Shown here piece after piece: positions 23,110 through 33,790 of a stretch of 64,000 bases of DNA; the stretch's first letter is position 1; the number at the start of each line of letters is the position of its first letter. The position numbers were made by a program, and so were the translations under genes. The DNA is from Paraphoma chrysanthemicola (Eukaryota > Ascomycota > Dothideomycetes > Pleosporales > Phaeosphaeriaceae): NCBI GenBank assembly GCA_020744225.1, contig JAGMWG010000019.1, positions 310,001 through 374,000 of the forward strand, read 5' to 3'. A model generated the notes under the pieces. The model saw nothing but the letters and a program-made list of their open reading frames with translations. It made no database searches and was not told the DNA's origin.

Positions 23110-23884
23110 TCACCGAAACAACCCACTCCCAACCACCATCCACGCCATAACCCCACTCAACACCAACAACACAATCGCCACAACAAACATAGCCACCACC
23201 TTCTCTACCGAATGCCGCACATCGTCCGTGCGCGCCACGACTTCGCCCGACTCCGGGTCGAACTCTATCAGTACAGGGCGGTAGTGCGCTTGGGACTGAT
23301 AGTGTGATGGCGGCGTTGAACTGGGATTCGGGGGTGGGATGTATTGGATCAGCGTATCGCGGTGGGTTTGTGTTTCGCGGATGGCGACGCTGTATGAGGG
23401 TGGGGATTCGGTGGGGTAGATTGCGTTGAGGTGTAGGAGGTGGGCGAGGGGGATGTTGTCTGTGTCGATATCGGTGGCGTCTGTGTAGGGTTGGGTGTGT
23501 TGGTGTTGTTGTGACGATGCATGCTGGTGGTGTGTAGGTGGTGCGGATTGGTGTGGTGCGGGCGCGTCACTGTATATCTCGCTTTCATCGTCGCGGTAGG
23601 GTCCGTCGTGCGGGTCGTCCCGGTAGCTGTCTCCACTGTGGTATGTGACATGGTGTGGGTCGTCCTGGTAGGGCTCCGTGTCGGAGTAGGCTGGGGCGTT
23701 GGGTGGGAGTGCGGGAAGGGGTTTGATGGTTGTGTCTGATGAGGCGGGGGAGGCACGGAGGGTTGGTGAGGTGGGTTGGGAGGAGGATGGTGAGTCGAGG
23801 TAGGGTTGGTGTGTGGGATTCTTGAAGATGTGTTAGCTGTCACGCTACAGCAAACACCATATGTAAGTGAGTCCGTACCTCCAT
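23110..23884 (-). CDS. Small single-pass membrane protein with PPxY motif, two exons
   Basis: This gene is invisible to single-frame ORF search because its first exon is only ATGGAG (23884-23879). A 58-nt intron follows (23878-23821; donor GTACGG, branch CAGCTAACAC, acceptor TTCAAG), then exon 2, 23820-23110; 238 aa. The frame is open for 237 codons without ATG near its start, which the short exon explains. Residues 1-120 are Pro/His/Asp-rich with two near-copies of YRDDPHDG/YQDDPHHV. A PPSY motif lies at 142-145 (ESPPSYSVAIRETQ). Residues 182-205 look ordered (PVLIEFDPESGEVVARTDDV). One membrane helix spans about 211-233 (VAMFVVAIVLLVLSGVMAWM), leaving a five-residue tail, so it is tail-anchored in form. 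PPxY motifs are known to bind WW domains of Rsp5/Nedd4 ligases; an adaptor role is inference only. Confidence 0.72.
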
Positions 23885-24841
23885 GTTCTCTATACACAAT
23901 ACAATATTCCCAAATCCTACGTATGCCTCCAGTCAAGTGAGCGTCCAATTCGTCCCAGTTGTTAGAGTGCGATGCCTGAAGTAAGCGTGAATCTGAGGTT
24001 GAAGCTGTTTGCAGGCGAAGTCAGTACGAAGACACCGGACTGAGGTTAGCTATGTCTCAAGGGATGGATCAAAGGCAGCTGCAGCCATCATGAAGTGCAG
24101 TGAGCAAGCGCTCCGAGCCGCGCCGCAGCAGTCGCGGCGCAGTCAGCTCCAGGCAAGCAAGAGGCTGGCGCTGTGGTGTTGGAAGGATCCATGCTCTGAC
24201 GGTGTGGCTGGGGCGGGGACCGAAGTGGAGTTTAGCGCTGGGGGCCACGACAGCTGTGTGGGGCCTGAGGCAGACCTAACGTCTTGCTTGATATGGGATG
24301 TATGTTGCGAATTTAGCTGCGAACCTCATGAGTGGTAACTTGAATTTGTTTTGAACATCTTTCTGTGGGCACGCGCGATTGAGGAAAGTTTGCAAGTGCT
24401 TGTTGCTCAGAGCGAAAGAGCGCGGAGCACCGCCACGTACCCGAAACACGAATCTACCGAACCTCACATTTCAGGACCACGAACCCTTCGTCCAAGCGTT
24501 TCATCCTAAAATAGTAGAGTCGATACTAATCATCGTCGGTTTTCGGTGCAGGGCTCCATTCAGGGCTCAACGCGCTGAAGGAACGATGTGGACCACTGCC
24601 GCGTGTCTGTGCTTCCCCAGGACATGCCTCGCGAACTTATTTACGATTGTTCACCTACCATTATAGTGATCAGAGTGACTGCCCACAACTTCTGCCAAAA
24701 AAATACCAGTCTTCACCCAATTGGGAATATGAGTAGGACGAGCTTATGAATTTAGGCAACACCGCACGCTTGGTGTAAAGCTGCTACCTCGCGTGATCCG
24801 CACTTCTCTGTGTCTCACCAAGATCCCGGAAACGTGTGATT
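23885..24841. promoter_or_regulatory. Divergent promoter region, PPxY gene / SRR1 gene
   Basis: 957 bp between divergent starts. CCAAT-type pentamers occur near 23946 and 24716 (the latter in CCCAATTGGG, a short palindrome). No credible gene; several small ORFs here have no conserved look. This gap also marks the change from housekeeping block A to the accessory island. Confidence 0.4.
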
Positions 24842-26002
24842 ATGTCGTTACGAAGCAGCTCGGTCCGATCCGCCGCTGACACCTGCGATGAACATACCAA
24901 AGAGCGAAATCACGACACTGAACCCGTCGTACAGCTGCAGCCCATCCTTGAGGCGCAAGCAAAGCATGGGCCCATCTTCCGGCGCAAGCTCTTCGACGTC
25001 GCATACGCAGCTTACACGTCTATCGACGATGGCGATGCGAATGAGATAGCACACAGGAAGCTCGGTGAATCGAGCTTCTTCACGGACCAAGAGGTTTTGC
25101 TGCACGACCTTTGGGGAAATGAACATCCGAAATCCATTCTAAGAGAGGGGGTCGAGACGGATAGGGAGGGTAATATGATCAGGCACAAACGAATCTGGTT
25201 GTACAGTTCCCTCCAGAATCTAGGTTTCGCATATGGACAAAATTGCGTAGAAGATAAGCGCTACACCTGCAGTTTGTTGCCTTTTGACTTCGGGACCCGA
25301 AATTGTCCGATTGAAGAAGAGAATCTCTCCGCTGAAACCGTGCCACAGGAGACCCTCAATCGATGGGCGGCGCAGTGGGAAACATCCGAGCTCCGCTCCA
25401 GGCTCTCCTCTTTCCTCAAAGGCGAAGCTGGACGCCAGCTGCAACACATCGATCAGATCATTTGCTTCGGCCTAGGATGCCCTCTCAAGGTATCTCTATG
25501 GCCTGAGGCAGCATGCCGTCCATATCAGCAGCACCTAGCTGCATGCACAATTCGCGATCTCATCGCAAATACACCAGGCTGTACAGCGCCGACCATCTTC
25601 GCACAAGATCCAGAGTATAGCTCAGCTGAGAAAGCCTACCTCAGCGACCAGCTGAAAATCAACGTACTCGACGATCCGGAAGGCTTCAAATCCCTCACGG
25701 GAAACACCTTTGTGATCACAATCTCGCCGAACGTACCGGTCCGCCAGATCGTAGTCGATATGACGCATGAGGACGGTGGGCCTGCGGGTTTTCTCTGCCA
25801 TGACATCAGTTCTGATGGGCTGGAGTGTGATGGCGTAGGCTTGAGGGAAGAGGATGGCAGGAATGTAACTCCGTACTCGACTTGCCCTTTAAGTCCGGCT
25901 TTATTGGAGTATAAGCAGAAGAGTATAAGCATGGAGTATGATGATACGAATGACTTGGATGCTTTCGGGAAGATGGGGGTGTACATGAAAAGGTCAGGCT
26001 AG
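24842..26002 (+). CDS. SRR1-like domain protein
   Basis: Single exon, 386 aa from ATG 24842 (an upstream in-frame GTG is not a eukaryotic start). The N-terminal third is hydrophilic. The SRR1-like domain spans about residues 195-300, with HIDQIICFGLGCPLKVSLW, then YQQHLAACTIRDLI, IFAQDPEYSSAEKAYLS and FVITISPNVPVRQIVVDM. This order (opening IxCxGLG, QxALAxxIR-like helix, xxQDPxY, closing hydrophobic strand) fits the SRR1 family, named for plant SENSITIVITY TO RED LIGHT REDUCED 1; yeast Ber1 is related. In fungi these proteins are numerous and uncharacterised. No signal peptide or membrane segment. It is the first gene of the accessory island and lies 550 bp upstream of the caspase-like gene on the same strand. 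Function is not inferred. Confidence 0.82.
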   Translation: MSLRSSSVRSAADTCDEHTKERNHDTEPVVQLQPILEAQAKHGPIFRRKLFDVAYAAYTSIDDGDANEIAHRKLGESSFFTDQEVLLHDLWGNEHPKSILREGVETDREGNMIRHKRIWLYSSLQNLGFAYGQNCVEDKRYTCSLLPFDFGTRNCPIEEENLSAETVPQETLNRWAAQWETSELRSRLSSFLKGEAGRQLQHIDQIICFGLGCPLKVSLWPEAACRPYQQHLAACTIRDLIANTPGCTAPTIFAQDPEYSSAEKAYLSDQLKINVLDDPEGFKSLTGNTFVITISPNVPVRQIVVDMTHEDGGPAGFLCHDISSDGLECDGVGLREEDGRNVTPYSTCPLSPALLEYKQKSISMEYDDTNDLDAFGKMGVYMKRSG

Positions 26003-26556
26003 AACTAATCGTTACACCGATCTCGACCTTTTCAAGATGCCGTTTTTGGACTATTCAATTGAGCAATGGCTCCCAAGGCTCCACGCCGCTCATAATTGGA
26101 CAATCTTCTCAAGCAGAAACCTGCTGCGCAAGAAAGCTCTTAGTATATTTACTATAGAGGTAATGCGGCGAGAAGACCTGCTTTTCCGGCCTCAAATGCT
26201 ACCACCTGCGATAGCCAATCAAGACCTGCAGATAACTTGGCGCCCGCCAAGCGAAGCTGACTGATGCCTAACGTTCCCATAATTCAGCCTGGTGAGATCA
26301 AACACAGTCCTCCGCAAGGAAATCCTTGGTCGCCAGTTCTACTATTTCGAGGATAGTCGTGCATCAGCCTGCGCTTTGAAAACCATTCGCACCAAGCGGT
26401 AAGCTACGCAGTTCGTTTCTAGCATTGTTACTGACGAAACATGATGGTCTAGCAGCTTTTGTAGAGAAGAGCGAGGGGTAACTACAGCTTCCAATCAGTG
26501 TGGAATTGCCACGCTCTTTAAGAATTGGACGAAACTCAAACTACGATCCCACGGCA
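26003..26556. other. Intergenic region between SRR1 gene and caspase-like gene
   Basis: 554 bp, tandem orientation. It should contain the SRR1 3' UTR and the caspase-like gene promoter. A 75-codon ORF at 26037-26264 has no recognisable features. The caspase frame is open upstream of its first ATG to about 26500, but only with a GTG start. Confidence 0.4.
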
Positions 26557-28302
26557 ATGGAGTCACTTGCCGCTCTTAGTATAGCGAGCAACATCAATCA
26601 GATTATCGACTTCAGCAGACAGATTGTTTCCGAAGCGAGATCTTCGCAACTGCGACATGATGCCAGAGACTATCGTGCGACTCGCGAGTCTCTGCATTAT
26701 ACCTTGGCAGTTCTTAGAGCAACCCGTTCAGAGAGTGTGGACGACTGGGCTGGTGCTTTTGAAACAGAACTGTCATCTTTAGCTCAAAGATGTGAAACTA
26801 TCCTGACCGATCTTGAAAGATTGGTGATGAAGACGGAAGAGCCAGTTGGCAAGTCTGTCCGGGAAAAGTTTAGTCGGGCATCGAATGAGAAAAAACTCAA
26901 ACATTTGTCAGAGCAGACCGAGCAAGCAGCTAGCAAATTGCACATCATTCTCATAAATATAGCAGTGTAAGTCCTTCAATATTTCAGCCGGTAACAGCTT
27001 CGTGGTCGGCTTCCCATAAAGAGACTAACGCCTGTCTAGGTACCAGCAAACACAGCAGGCTCAAAGCCTTCAAAAACTTCTTGCCCAAAAGGATGCCGAG
27101 ACCATTCGCCTGGAGGAACTTGCAAGTGCCATCAGTGATCGAGTGGACATTGTTCGGCGAGAACGAGATGCAGGAGTAGCTCGTGACCAAGATTTCTTAG
27201 TGGCACTGGTTGAACAGCTGAACATCAACGATAAGATCCAGGCAGCTCTGAACGTAAAGGACTACGAGAAAGTGACAGTCCTACCATTGATGTGGGATGA
27301 GGCCAAGATACCATATATGTCATCGGAAGATCGGCTAAAAAACCTGGCGGAGCTGGCGGATATTCAGGCGGAACTAACAGCTCTGGGCGATGTGTTTCGA
27401 AACCGTTTTCGCTACGATGTCAAGAAGATTTGGAAGATCCCCGATGACAACAGCTCAGCCGAGAAACTTCTCAATAGGAAATTGCGACGCCTGGATGACA
27501 AACACGGTCAAGAGGGATCACTTTTGATCATTCTTTACGGTGGCCATGGAGTGGATACTCGTTCAGTCAAGGGTCGAGGCGACGACGACTGTTGGTGGGC
27601 TGCGTAAGTGCCATTTCATCAACATATCACGAGTGCTTCCGCATGCGATGATGCACGAAGTATTGATAGCTTGTATTGATGGCTGATCCTGCATCATACT
27701 TTCCTGCCAAGCTTTCGTCAGGCTTACAGCGTCTGTACACCTTGCGAGACAGAGCTGGGCATGCCGCAAATTACCATGGTCTGCCTTAAAGCTATGCCGT
27801 TCGGAACATGAAGGATGGTACAACTTGACCTTGAACGCTCATACTGACCAATGAGATAGGAATACATCCGAACACAGCGCCACTGTTCATTGGTCCGAAA
27901 TTCAGGCGCGTCTGGAGCTTTCCGAGGCCGACTGCCTCGTTGTCGTGGATTGTTGCTACTCCGGTAGCACCATCACGCGTGGCGGAGCGAGGACAATCAC
28001 CGAAATCCTTGCAGCATCAACCCGAGAGAGTCCAAGCTATAGCGGCGCACGCGCATATTCGAAACTACTGGAACATATACTTGCGACTACAGGTTTACCA
28101 TGTTCGGCCCAGGATATCCATGACGAGATGCTAGCCGCATCAAGACTCAATCCAGCAGTCCAGAACCCCAATGTTTTACTTGCGACACCAGACCGTGGCT
28201 GGGCGGGCAACAGCTTGAGACGCTCGATTCGTCTGAATCCTCTGCCTGATCCTGACTCAGTACCTGAAGCTGTAAGTAAAACCATTCCAACGATACATTG
28301 CG

Positions 28303-28349
<47 letters not shown>

Positions 28350-28738
28350 AATGACACGTTGTCATTCGCGCGTGCAGTGAGTCCTGCAATGACCAGAAGG
28401 CACTACTAATGTATTATGACTGTGTCCTTCCTCTCGTCCCCAACACGCTCTACCAGACGTGGGACTATCAACTAACTTTGCCACTGTGCCAGACCACTAC
28501 CAAAGACAACTCGCATAAGGCACGCATGTTCATCGAAATTGAACTCGACAACTCTCAAGATACTTCAACAGCAACGGAACAGTGGCAACGCTGGTTCACA
28601 AACAGGCTTCCGCCAGCCACGCTGCGGAGTCTGCGCTTTCACACAGCTGCAGATATCTACTCGAAAATAACGCAAGAGAGGCGTGCAAAGAATAACACAT
28701 CTCGCGTTCAAAATGGACAGGTGAAGAATACTTTATAA
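26557..28738 (+). CDS. Caspase-like (C14) protein with N-terminal helical signalling-type region
   Basis: Four exons by hand: 26557-26966, 27040-27603, 27860-28271, 28493-28738; 543 aa. Introns 1-3 are 73, 256 and 221 nt. Intron 1 has branch GACTAACG; intron 3 carries an (AC)22 microsatellite and ends after ATCAACTAAC. Residues 1-190 are helical: MESLAALSIASNINQIIDFS resembles the start of helical domains that open fungal STAND/NLR and HET-associated proteins, and a coiled-coil-like part follows. The caspase p20-like fold covers about 225-400. The catalytic His sits in ILYGGHGVD (His306), followed by DDDCWWAA, and the Cys in VVVDCCYSGS (Cys357, with Cys356 next to it). The C-terminus (MFIEIELDNSQ, WFTNRLPPATLRSLRF) is unassigned. 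The last acceptor is uncertain: CTCTACCAG at 28455 also keeps frame. An orphan fungal caspase homologue possibly in cell death is inference. Confidence 0.8.
28305..28348. repeat. (AC)22 microsatellite in intron 3 of the caspase-like gene
   Basis: A perfect dinucleotide run of 44 nt (22 AC units) lies 33 nt after the GTAAGT donor of intron 3. Length variation here would alter intron length but not coding sequence. Confidence 0.95.
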
Positions 28739-29464
28739 TTGAGTATTCATGTACTATTTGGCTGACGATGAGGTTAGAGTGAAACGGCTGCAGGGCCTTC
28801 ACATTGATGGACGCTGGCAAATTTATGTCGCCATACCGTGGAGGATAACAAGGTCGAGGGATAATTTTGCACATTGCATTGGCACACGTTTTCGATCACT
28901 TTTCATGGTATTTTTCCTTTATCTGGGCATGACCCGAGTGTTCAAAGCATTACATACAAATGTCCACCACTTAAGGCATGGTCATCAAGGCGGCATTACT
29001 TATTTTTGTACAAGATAAGATATTTTGTTTCAAGATCAATAACGCACTAACGTAGCCAAATTTTCGTAGCAGTAAGTGGGAAGTGAGCGCAATGGTCTGG
29101 GTCTTCCAGCTCTTCCAAGTACAAGTCCTCAGCCTTTGGAAAAACATTGTTCATATCTCAAATCACAGTATCATCGTTATTGGGGTCGGCCGATATCAGA
29201 CGCAAATTATATCCCAAGTAGAACGACGCACTTACTGGAGCCTCAAACTGGTCGACCCGTCAAAGGCCGATATTGAGCTCCGAATGCCAGTGCCAGCATC
29301 GGCTTGCGCTCGTCACTAGTAGTTATACCGCGAAGACTCAACCAGTGATGAATGGAAGCTCTACTCTGGATGTTATACGTGACCCTGCTTACTACGTAGA
29401 ACAGAACAACGCTCCATCCCGGCAATCCAATTCATCGTTACCATATCCAGTCCTGCCCGCTCCA
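28739..29464. other. Convergent intergenic region after the caspase-like gene
   Basis: 726 bp between facing stops. AT-rich in places (about 28990-29060). Several 60-90 codon + strand ORFs are present, some running antisense into the next gene; none resembles a known family and none is called. Confidence 0.4.
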
Positions 29465-30579
29465 TCACGCCACCGTGTGACGCCTTTTTCTGCCAATTTT
29501 CAATCGAGCATCGCTTTCAACCGCTGTCTTCTGGTTCACAAGAAACACAATTCTCCATTGTGCGGAATCATACATATCATCGTGTTCAAAGCTCGAATCA
29601 AACCCATCGAAGAGAGACTGATCAATGGGCTCGGCCCAAGCGTCTTCCCAGAGATGCACAAAGCGCGTCAGACACGCTTGATCGTAGTCTGAGGTAAACA
29701 GGAGGGCGGAAGTGTAGGTTGAGTCCAAATCTTCCGTGCCAGTGTCGGAAAAGGCACGGATGCGGTCATCGCAGACCGTCCGGTCTAGTAGGTCAGGGGA
29801 GCTGGCAAGACTGGTAGAAGCTCGAGACAAGTGTAGAGGATACTGAGCAGGGACCGTTGTTCCAACCGTGTTGATTTGCTGCGCTCAGTCGGATTTGGCT
29901 CAGGGGGATGTGGGATGGCTTCGACCTCGTAGGCTGGCTCTTCATACTCATCGCCGTCATCGCTGGCATCGGAAGCTTCGCAGATTTGAGCTTGCCAAGA
30001 TTGACGTCGGCTGTTTTCAACGTGTACAGCATATCGTTGCGGTCCGTTGTGTCGAGTGGTGAATGCATCAGCATGCAAAGCTTCGTAGGTGACTGGTGGG
30101 GTCTCTGAGTCGTTCAGGTCGGCAAGTTCGTCTTCAGAATTCAGAGAGAACAAGGAGCCGCGATGACTGGCGAAGACAGCTCCTCCGCATGGAAGGGCGC
30201 AATTTGGTTGATCGTCAATTCCATGCCGGTAGTGCAAAGGGAGCAACGAACCTCGACATTCCATAAAAGTGGTTCCAGGCACAGTTCCTGATTGCCCGGC
30301 TACAACGACTCCATCGTCCTGCGAGTCCAACGAGAATAGAGATGTACGACGCCTTGTGAAAATGACGTCAGGCACGGTTGCTGGTGAATCCCCGTCAGCT
30401 TCTTCTGCTTCTGCGTCGTTGTCAACGTTGAAAGAGCCTACCGAGAAGCGATCCTCTCGGCTCACTCGTCCAGCAATGGGTACGACTGCTATATTAGCCT
30501 CGTCAGCAACCTGTTCTTCCATCTCGACGCTCATGTCCGGAAAGCAGTCCGATAAGACCATTCGCTGCCTCCCGCCCAT
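29465..30579 (-). CDS. Hypothetical protein with internal SLFSL-type repeats
   Basis: Start ATG 30579. The first frame runs to about 29785. A second frame with protein-like composition continues to 29465. They join through a 59-nt intron at 29843-29785 (donor GTATCC, branch CCTGACC, acceptor TACTAG), giving 351 aa. The donor is not canonical, so the junction is tentative. The N-terminal half repeats a unit of about 40 residues three times: FTRRRTSLFSLDSQDD, FMECRGSLLPLHYRHGIDD and FASHRGSLFSLNSEDELAD, the first two preceded by TVP-D/G. The middle is acidic (ASDASDDGDEYEEP). The C-terminal exon holds LTRFVHLWEDAWAEP and ends in basic GRKRRHTVA. No signal peptide, membrane helix or known domain. 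Not recognised; lies convergent to the caspase-like gene. Confidence 0.6.
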
Positions 30580-31074
30580 CTTCGCCCACCTGTCGCTCGC
30601 AATACGATCATCCTTGACCGCGGATCAGGTGCTCCGAATTCTAGGCTTTCGCCTGAATTTAGTTCAGAGCCATTTCCCAAAGAATCGCCTTAGGCCTAGA
30701 CAAGAACGGTCTCGTTCCGCTTGTGGTACATAAGATGCATAAGTGAGGCGGTTCCCTACAAGCGTTGCGTTGATCGGCGTAAGAGATTCTCTCCTAGATT
30801 CTGATCACAGACGGTATACAACATGCGATGGGTTGAGGCTCAGTACTAAATCATCGACAATCTGGTTGGTCTTGGTTGATTTTATCTACAGCCAAGTGGC
30901 TGGCATGTCAGGACAGCCGGCGCGACACGCAATACGAAAGTATCCGCGCAACCTCAATTCACTCCTGTTCCCAGAGGCCTGCCTATGACAAACAAATCAG
31001 CGCTCTCACTAACATCTTCGTGAAGTGGAGCTTACATAAATTGAGATCATCCAGTATGTGCTGGTAAGTATACC
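30580..31074. other. Intergenic region upstream of the repeat-bearing orphan
   Basis: 495 bp: promoter side of the leftward orphan and the 3' flank of the broken Zn2Cys6 gene. No gene or repeat seen. Confidence 0.4.
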
Positions 31075-33790
31075 TCAAGCATGTGGCCGCTGATTGCCTT
31101 CTGGAGAAAGAGTTGGGTACTCCATCCATGCATCATATCCAATAGGATGCCCATTTGGAAACAAGGTGGTGTTGAGCAGATTAAATTGATCGAAATCAGT
31201 AAGGAAGGGGGTGCCGAAGATTGAAGGTATTTGCAGGGCTGGGTCTAGCATAAAGCACTGATCGGGCTGAAATTCTCCGAACCCCTGTACAAGTTGCTCT
31301 TCTTCACAAGTGGTAGCGGAATGCGCACTAACGTTGGTGGTCGCAGTTGGATAGTTGAAGGACGGCGGCGCCTGTCCCTCTGCCGAGTCATCAGATGATT
31401 CAGTTCGGGCTTGCGACATACTGGTCCTGATGATGTCCGTTACCACATTGTACGCGCGCTTAGCGACGGCATTCCTGGAGCTCATGAACCGGAGCCATCG
31501 AACAAGCTTTTCGATGCTTTCGGAAAGTTCATCGCCGTTTTGGGTCGTGCTAGTTTCTTCGAAGGACGTCTCGAGAAGGAAAACCGCTATCGCCTGCATC
31601 ATGTAGTGAACGATGCACCACCACGGACTTCGTTTGCAAACACATCCAGTTGATCAGGAAAAAGCTCCGTTACCGCTTGAGCAGCTAGCACACATGCCTC
31701 AGCCGTCTTCTGATCAAAGGCTGCTGAAGCATGACTCTGGCCCTTTTTGCGTCGCTCAAAGCGGCAAAGGCTAGGGCGAGAGATAAGTAATCTAGCACTA
31801 TAGTAATGGAAGCTGAGCAACAGTCGCTCGTGCTGGACGTCGTGCTCTTTGGAGTTCACCGGGCCGAGTCCTCCCGGTAGCGCTGTCACCCATTTATCCA
31901 TCTCAGATGTTAACGAAATAATCTCTTCATGAATTCGTGCCCATGAGTTCGTCGATGTTCGTGGCAAGTACAGTTTCGAAAGAGCTTTTTGCGTGATGAT
32001 GGCGATTTTAATGCGAGCCTGTAGAAACGAACTGTGCATGACAGCCTCTACCTCACCTCTGCTTGCCGTGTCTGATGAAGATGTTTCCAGAAGCGCGGTA
32101 CTTCTACTTCTCATGCCTGTTGGGTTCCTCGGCTGAGGCGCAGCACTATTGCTGGATGCTTCTGCCGGTATAACATGCGGCAAAGGAACGGTACATTCTT
32201 CGTTGGGTATAATGCAAGGCCGACCGATGAGGGCGCACAATTGGCTCTCAATAGAATGTAGGCTCCACCATGATCGTACCAAGCTCTCTTTGATGTTTGG
32301 CGAGGCAGAGGGGTCGTCGTTTCGAAGATGAAGGCCAACGGCAAGAGCGAAGCGCAGAGATGTACCGCAGAGATGTACCTATCATCATCCAAGCTCTAGA
32401 GGATAATGTCAATGATTCAATGGACGAGGCTACGGTAGGACTGTCTCACCTACTAACGTGACCGGCTGTCAAGTAGTACAAAGACAGTAGACCGGTGGCC
32501 TGATTGTGATCAGAGTGTGCCGATGGAGCATACCGGCATACCTAGAAACATACCCGAATTATTGACAGACTGGGAGCATGGAGAGAAGTAGCAATTTTGT
32601 CTAGTCCGAGAATCCGAATCGCTCTCGTCATAAAAATGAGATGGTCTCGCTCGTCTGGTCGCCATTCGGATTGCACCAAATGCGACCACTGCGCCCCTAT
32701 CGCCAATATTAAGTTCAAGGTCGCCTGCCAATGCTCAGGGACTTGGAACGGTCGATTTTGTTTCACAGAGTTGCTGTATTTTCGGAATTGGTCCTTGAAC
32801 GTGTCCGGTACAATGGGAAAAGAACTGTGAATCGTTTCCATATAGCAGTCAAACAACCTTTCAGCTGTCTCTGGTGGAGGCAGTTCGTATGGATCCACCA
32901 TGATGTCCACGTCGAGGTCGTCGCTATCCAGGTAAAATGTAGAATCCGAAACATGCGAGATGCTGCCTGATTCGGGCGGCTCTTCCTTGGTACTCAAAGC
33001 ATCTGCTCGCTGCACAATCGTCTCCTTGCTGCTGCCTTGTAACTTGTAGGATATTCCATATAGCGCCCCCGACCCCTCTGAAGCTGCATTGCCGATTTGA
33101 TCTTTAAGGCTTCGCAACCACTGGATTTCAGAATTTTGTCCAACAAAACCGGTGGCTCTTGCTTCGTGACTCCGAAGCAGATTCTCGTCCTGCGAATAGG
33201 AGCCGTCCTGAAAGCCCACTGACCCAGAAACGTCTGCTACCCCTTCTTCGTTGGACGATGACTCTTCTCTTCCTCGCTTGCCAATTGATTCCGGTGCCAT
33301 GGCTGATACCTGAGCGGAACCATTATTTTCAAGCTTTTTTGTATCAGTACAGCTAACACTTCAGATTTGAAGAGACATACTGATCCGAAAATTTCATCAA
33401 CTTTTGTCTGCCCTTCGTTGTCAAGATGGGCACTCAGACCTTTGAGAAGAGCAATGAGCTGACTGTTTCGCTCTGTAACACTACTCAGGAATTAGTAAGC
33501 CAATTATTTTAAGTTTGGAAGACGAACTCTTTTAAGCGATCCCTTCGAGCCTGTGGATAGACGCAAGGAATATCTTGATCCAGACATTTTCGACAGTGCG
33601 GCTGCTCGCCAGTACATCCAACCTTACGCTTGTGACAGTTATTGCATGCTGTGCGCACCTTAGGTTTGCTGTGCCTAATCTTAGGTGGCGTGCGGTCGTG
33701 GCCAGATCTTCTAAGCCTAGGAATCGCTAACTTGTGTGAGGGAGAGCATTCATCCATGTCGTTAATTCGTGGGCCATGAGAGGGTGACAT
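31075..33790 (-). pseudogene. Zn2Cys6 transcription factor gene with two frameshifts
   Basis: Exons by hand: 33790-33528, 33480-33381, 33309-32554, 32499-32450, then 32395 onward to 31075. The Zn2Cys6 cluster is complete (Cys 49, 52, 59, 66, 69, 76; ACNNCHKRKVGC). It is followed by RRDRLKD and a short coiled coil, VTERNSQLIALLKGLSAHL. The fungal-specific regulator domain follows: LPPPETAERLFDCYMETIH, FPIVPDTFKDQFRKY, then TGLLSLYYLTAGHVSRAWMM. Here the frame breaks: a 13-bp tandem duplication at 32353-32378 shifts the reading just before FALAVGLHLRNDDPS. A second shift near 31625-31640 separates AVTELFPDQLDV from SPWWCIVHYMMQAIAVFLLE, and no intron with correct phase can bridge it. As sequenced the protein would stop soon after the duplication. 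Alternative: sequencing error, or a 79-nt intron (32457-32379, donor GTTAGT) that skips the first copy and restores frame. Confidence 0.78.
32353..32378. repeat. 13-bp perfect tandem duplication inside the Zn2Cys6 gene
   Basis: The unit CGCAGAGATGTAC occurs twice back to back. Removing one copy restores the conserved reading frame (IGTSLRFALAVGLHLRN). The duplication is therefore the likely inactivating event. Confidence 0.93.

Noticed and set aside
28305..28348. CRISPR-like or other structured repeat
   Set aside because: It is a plain dinucleotide microsatellite without spacers.
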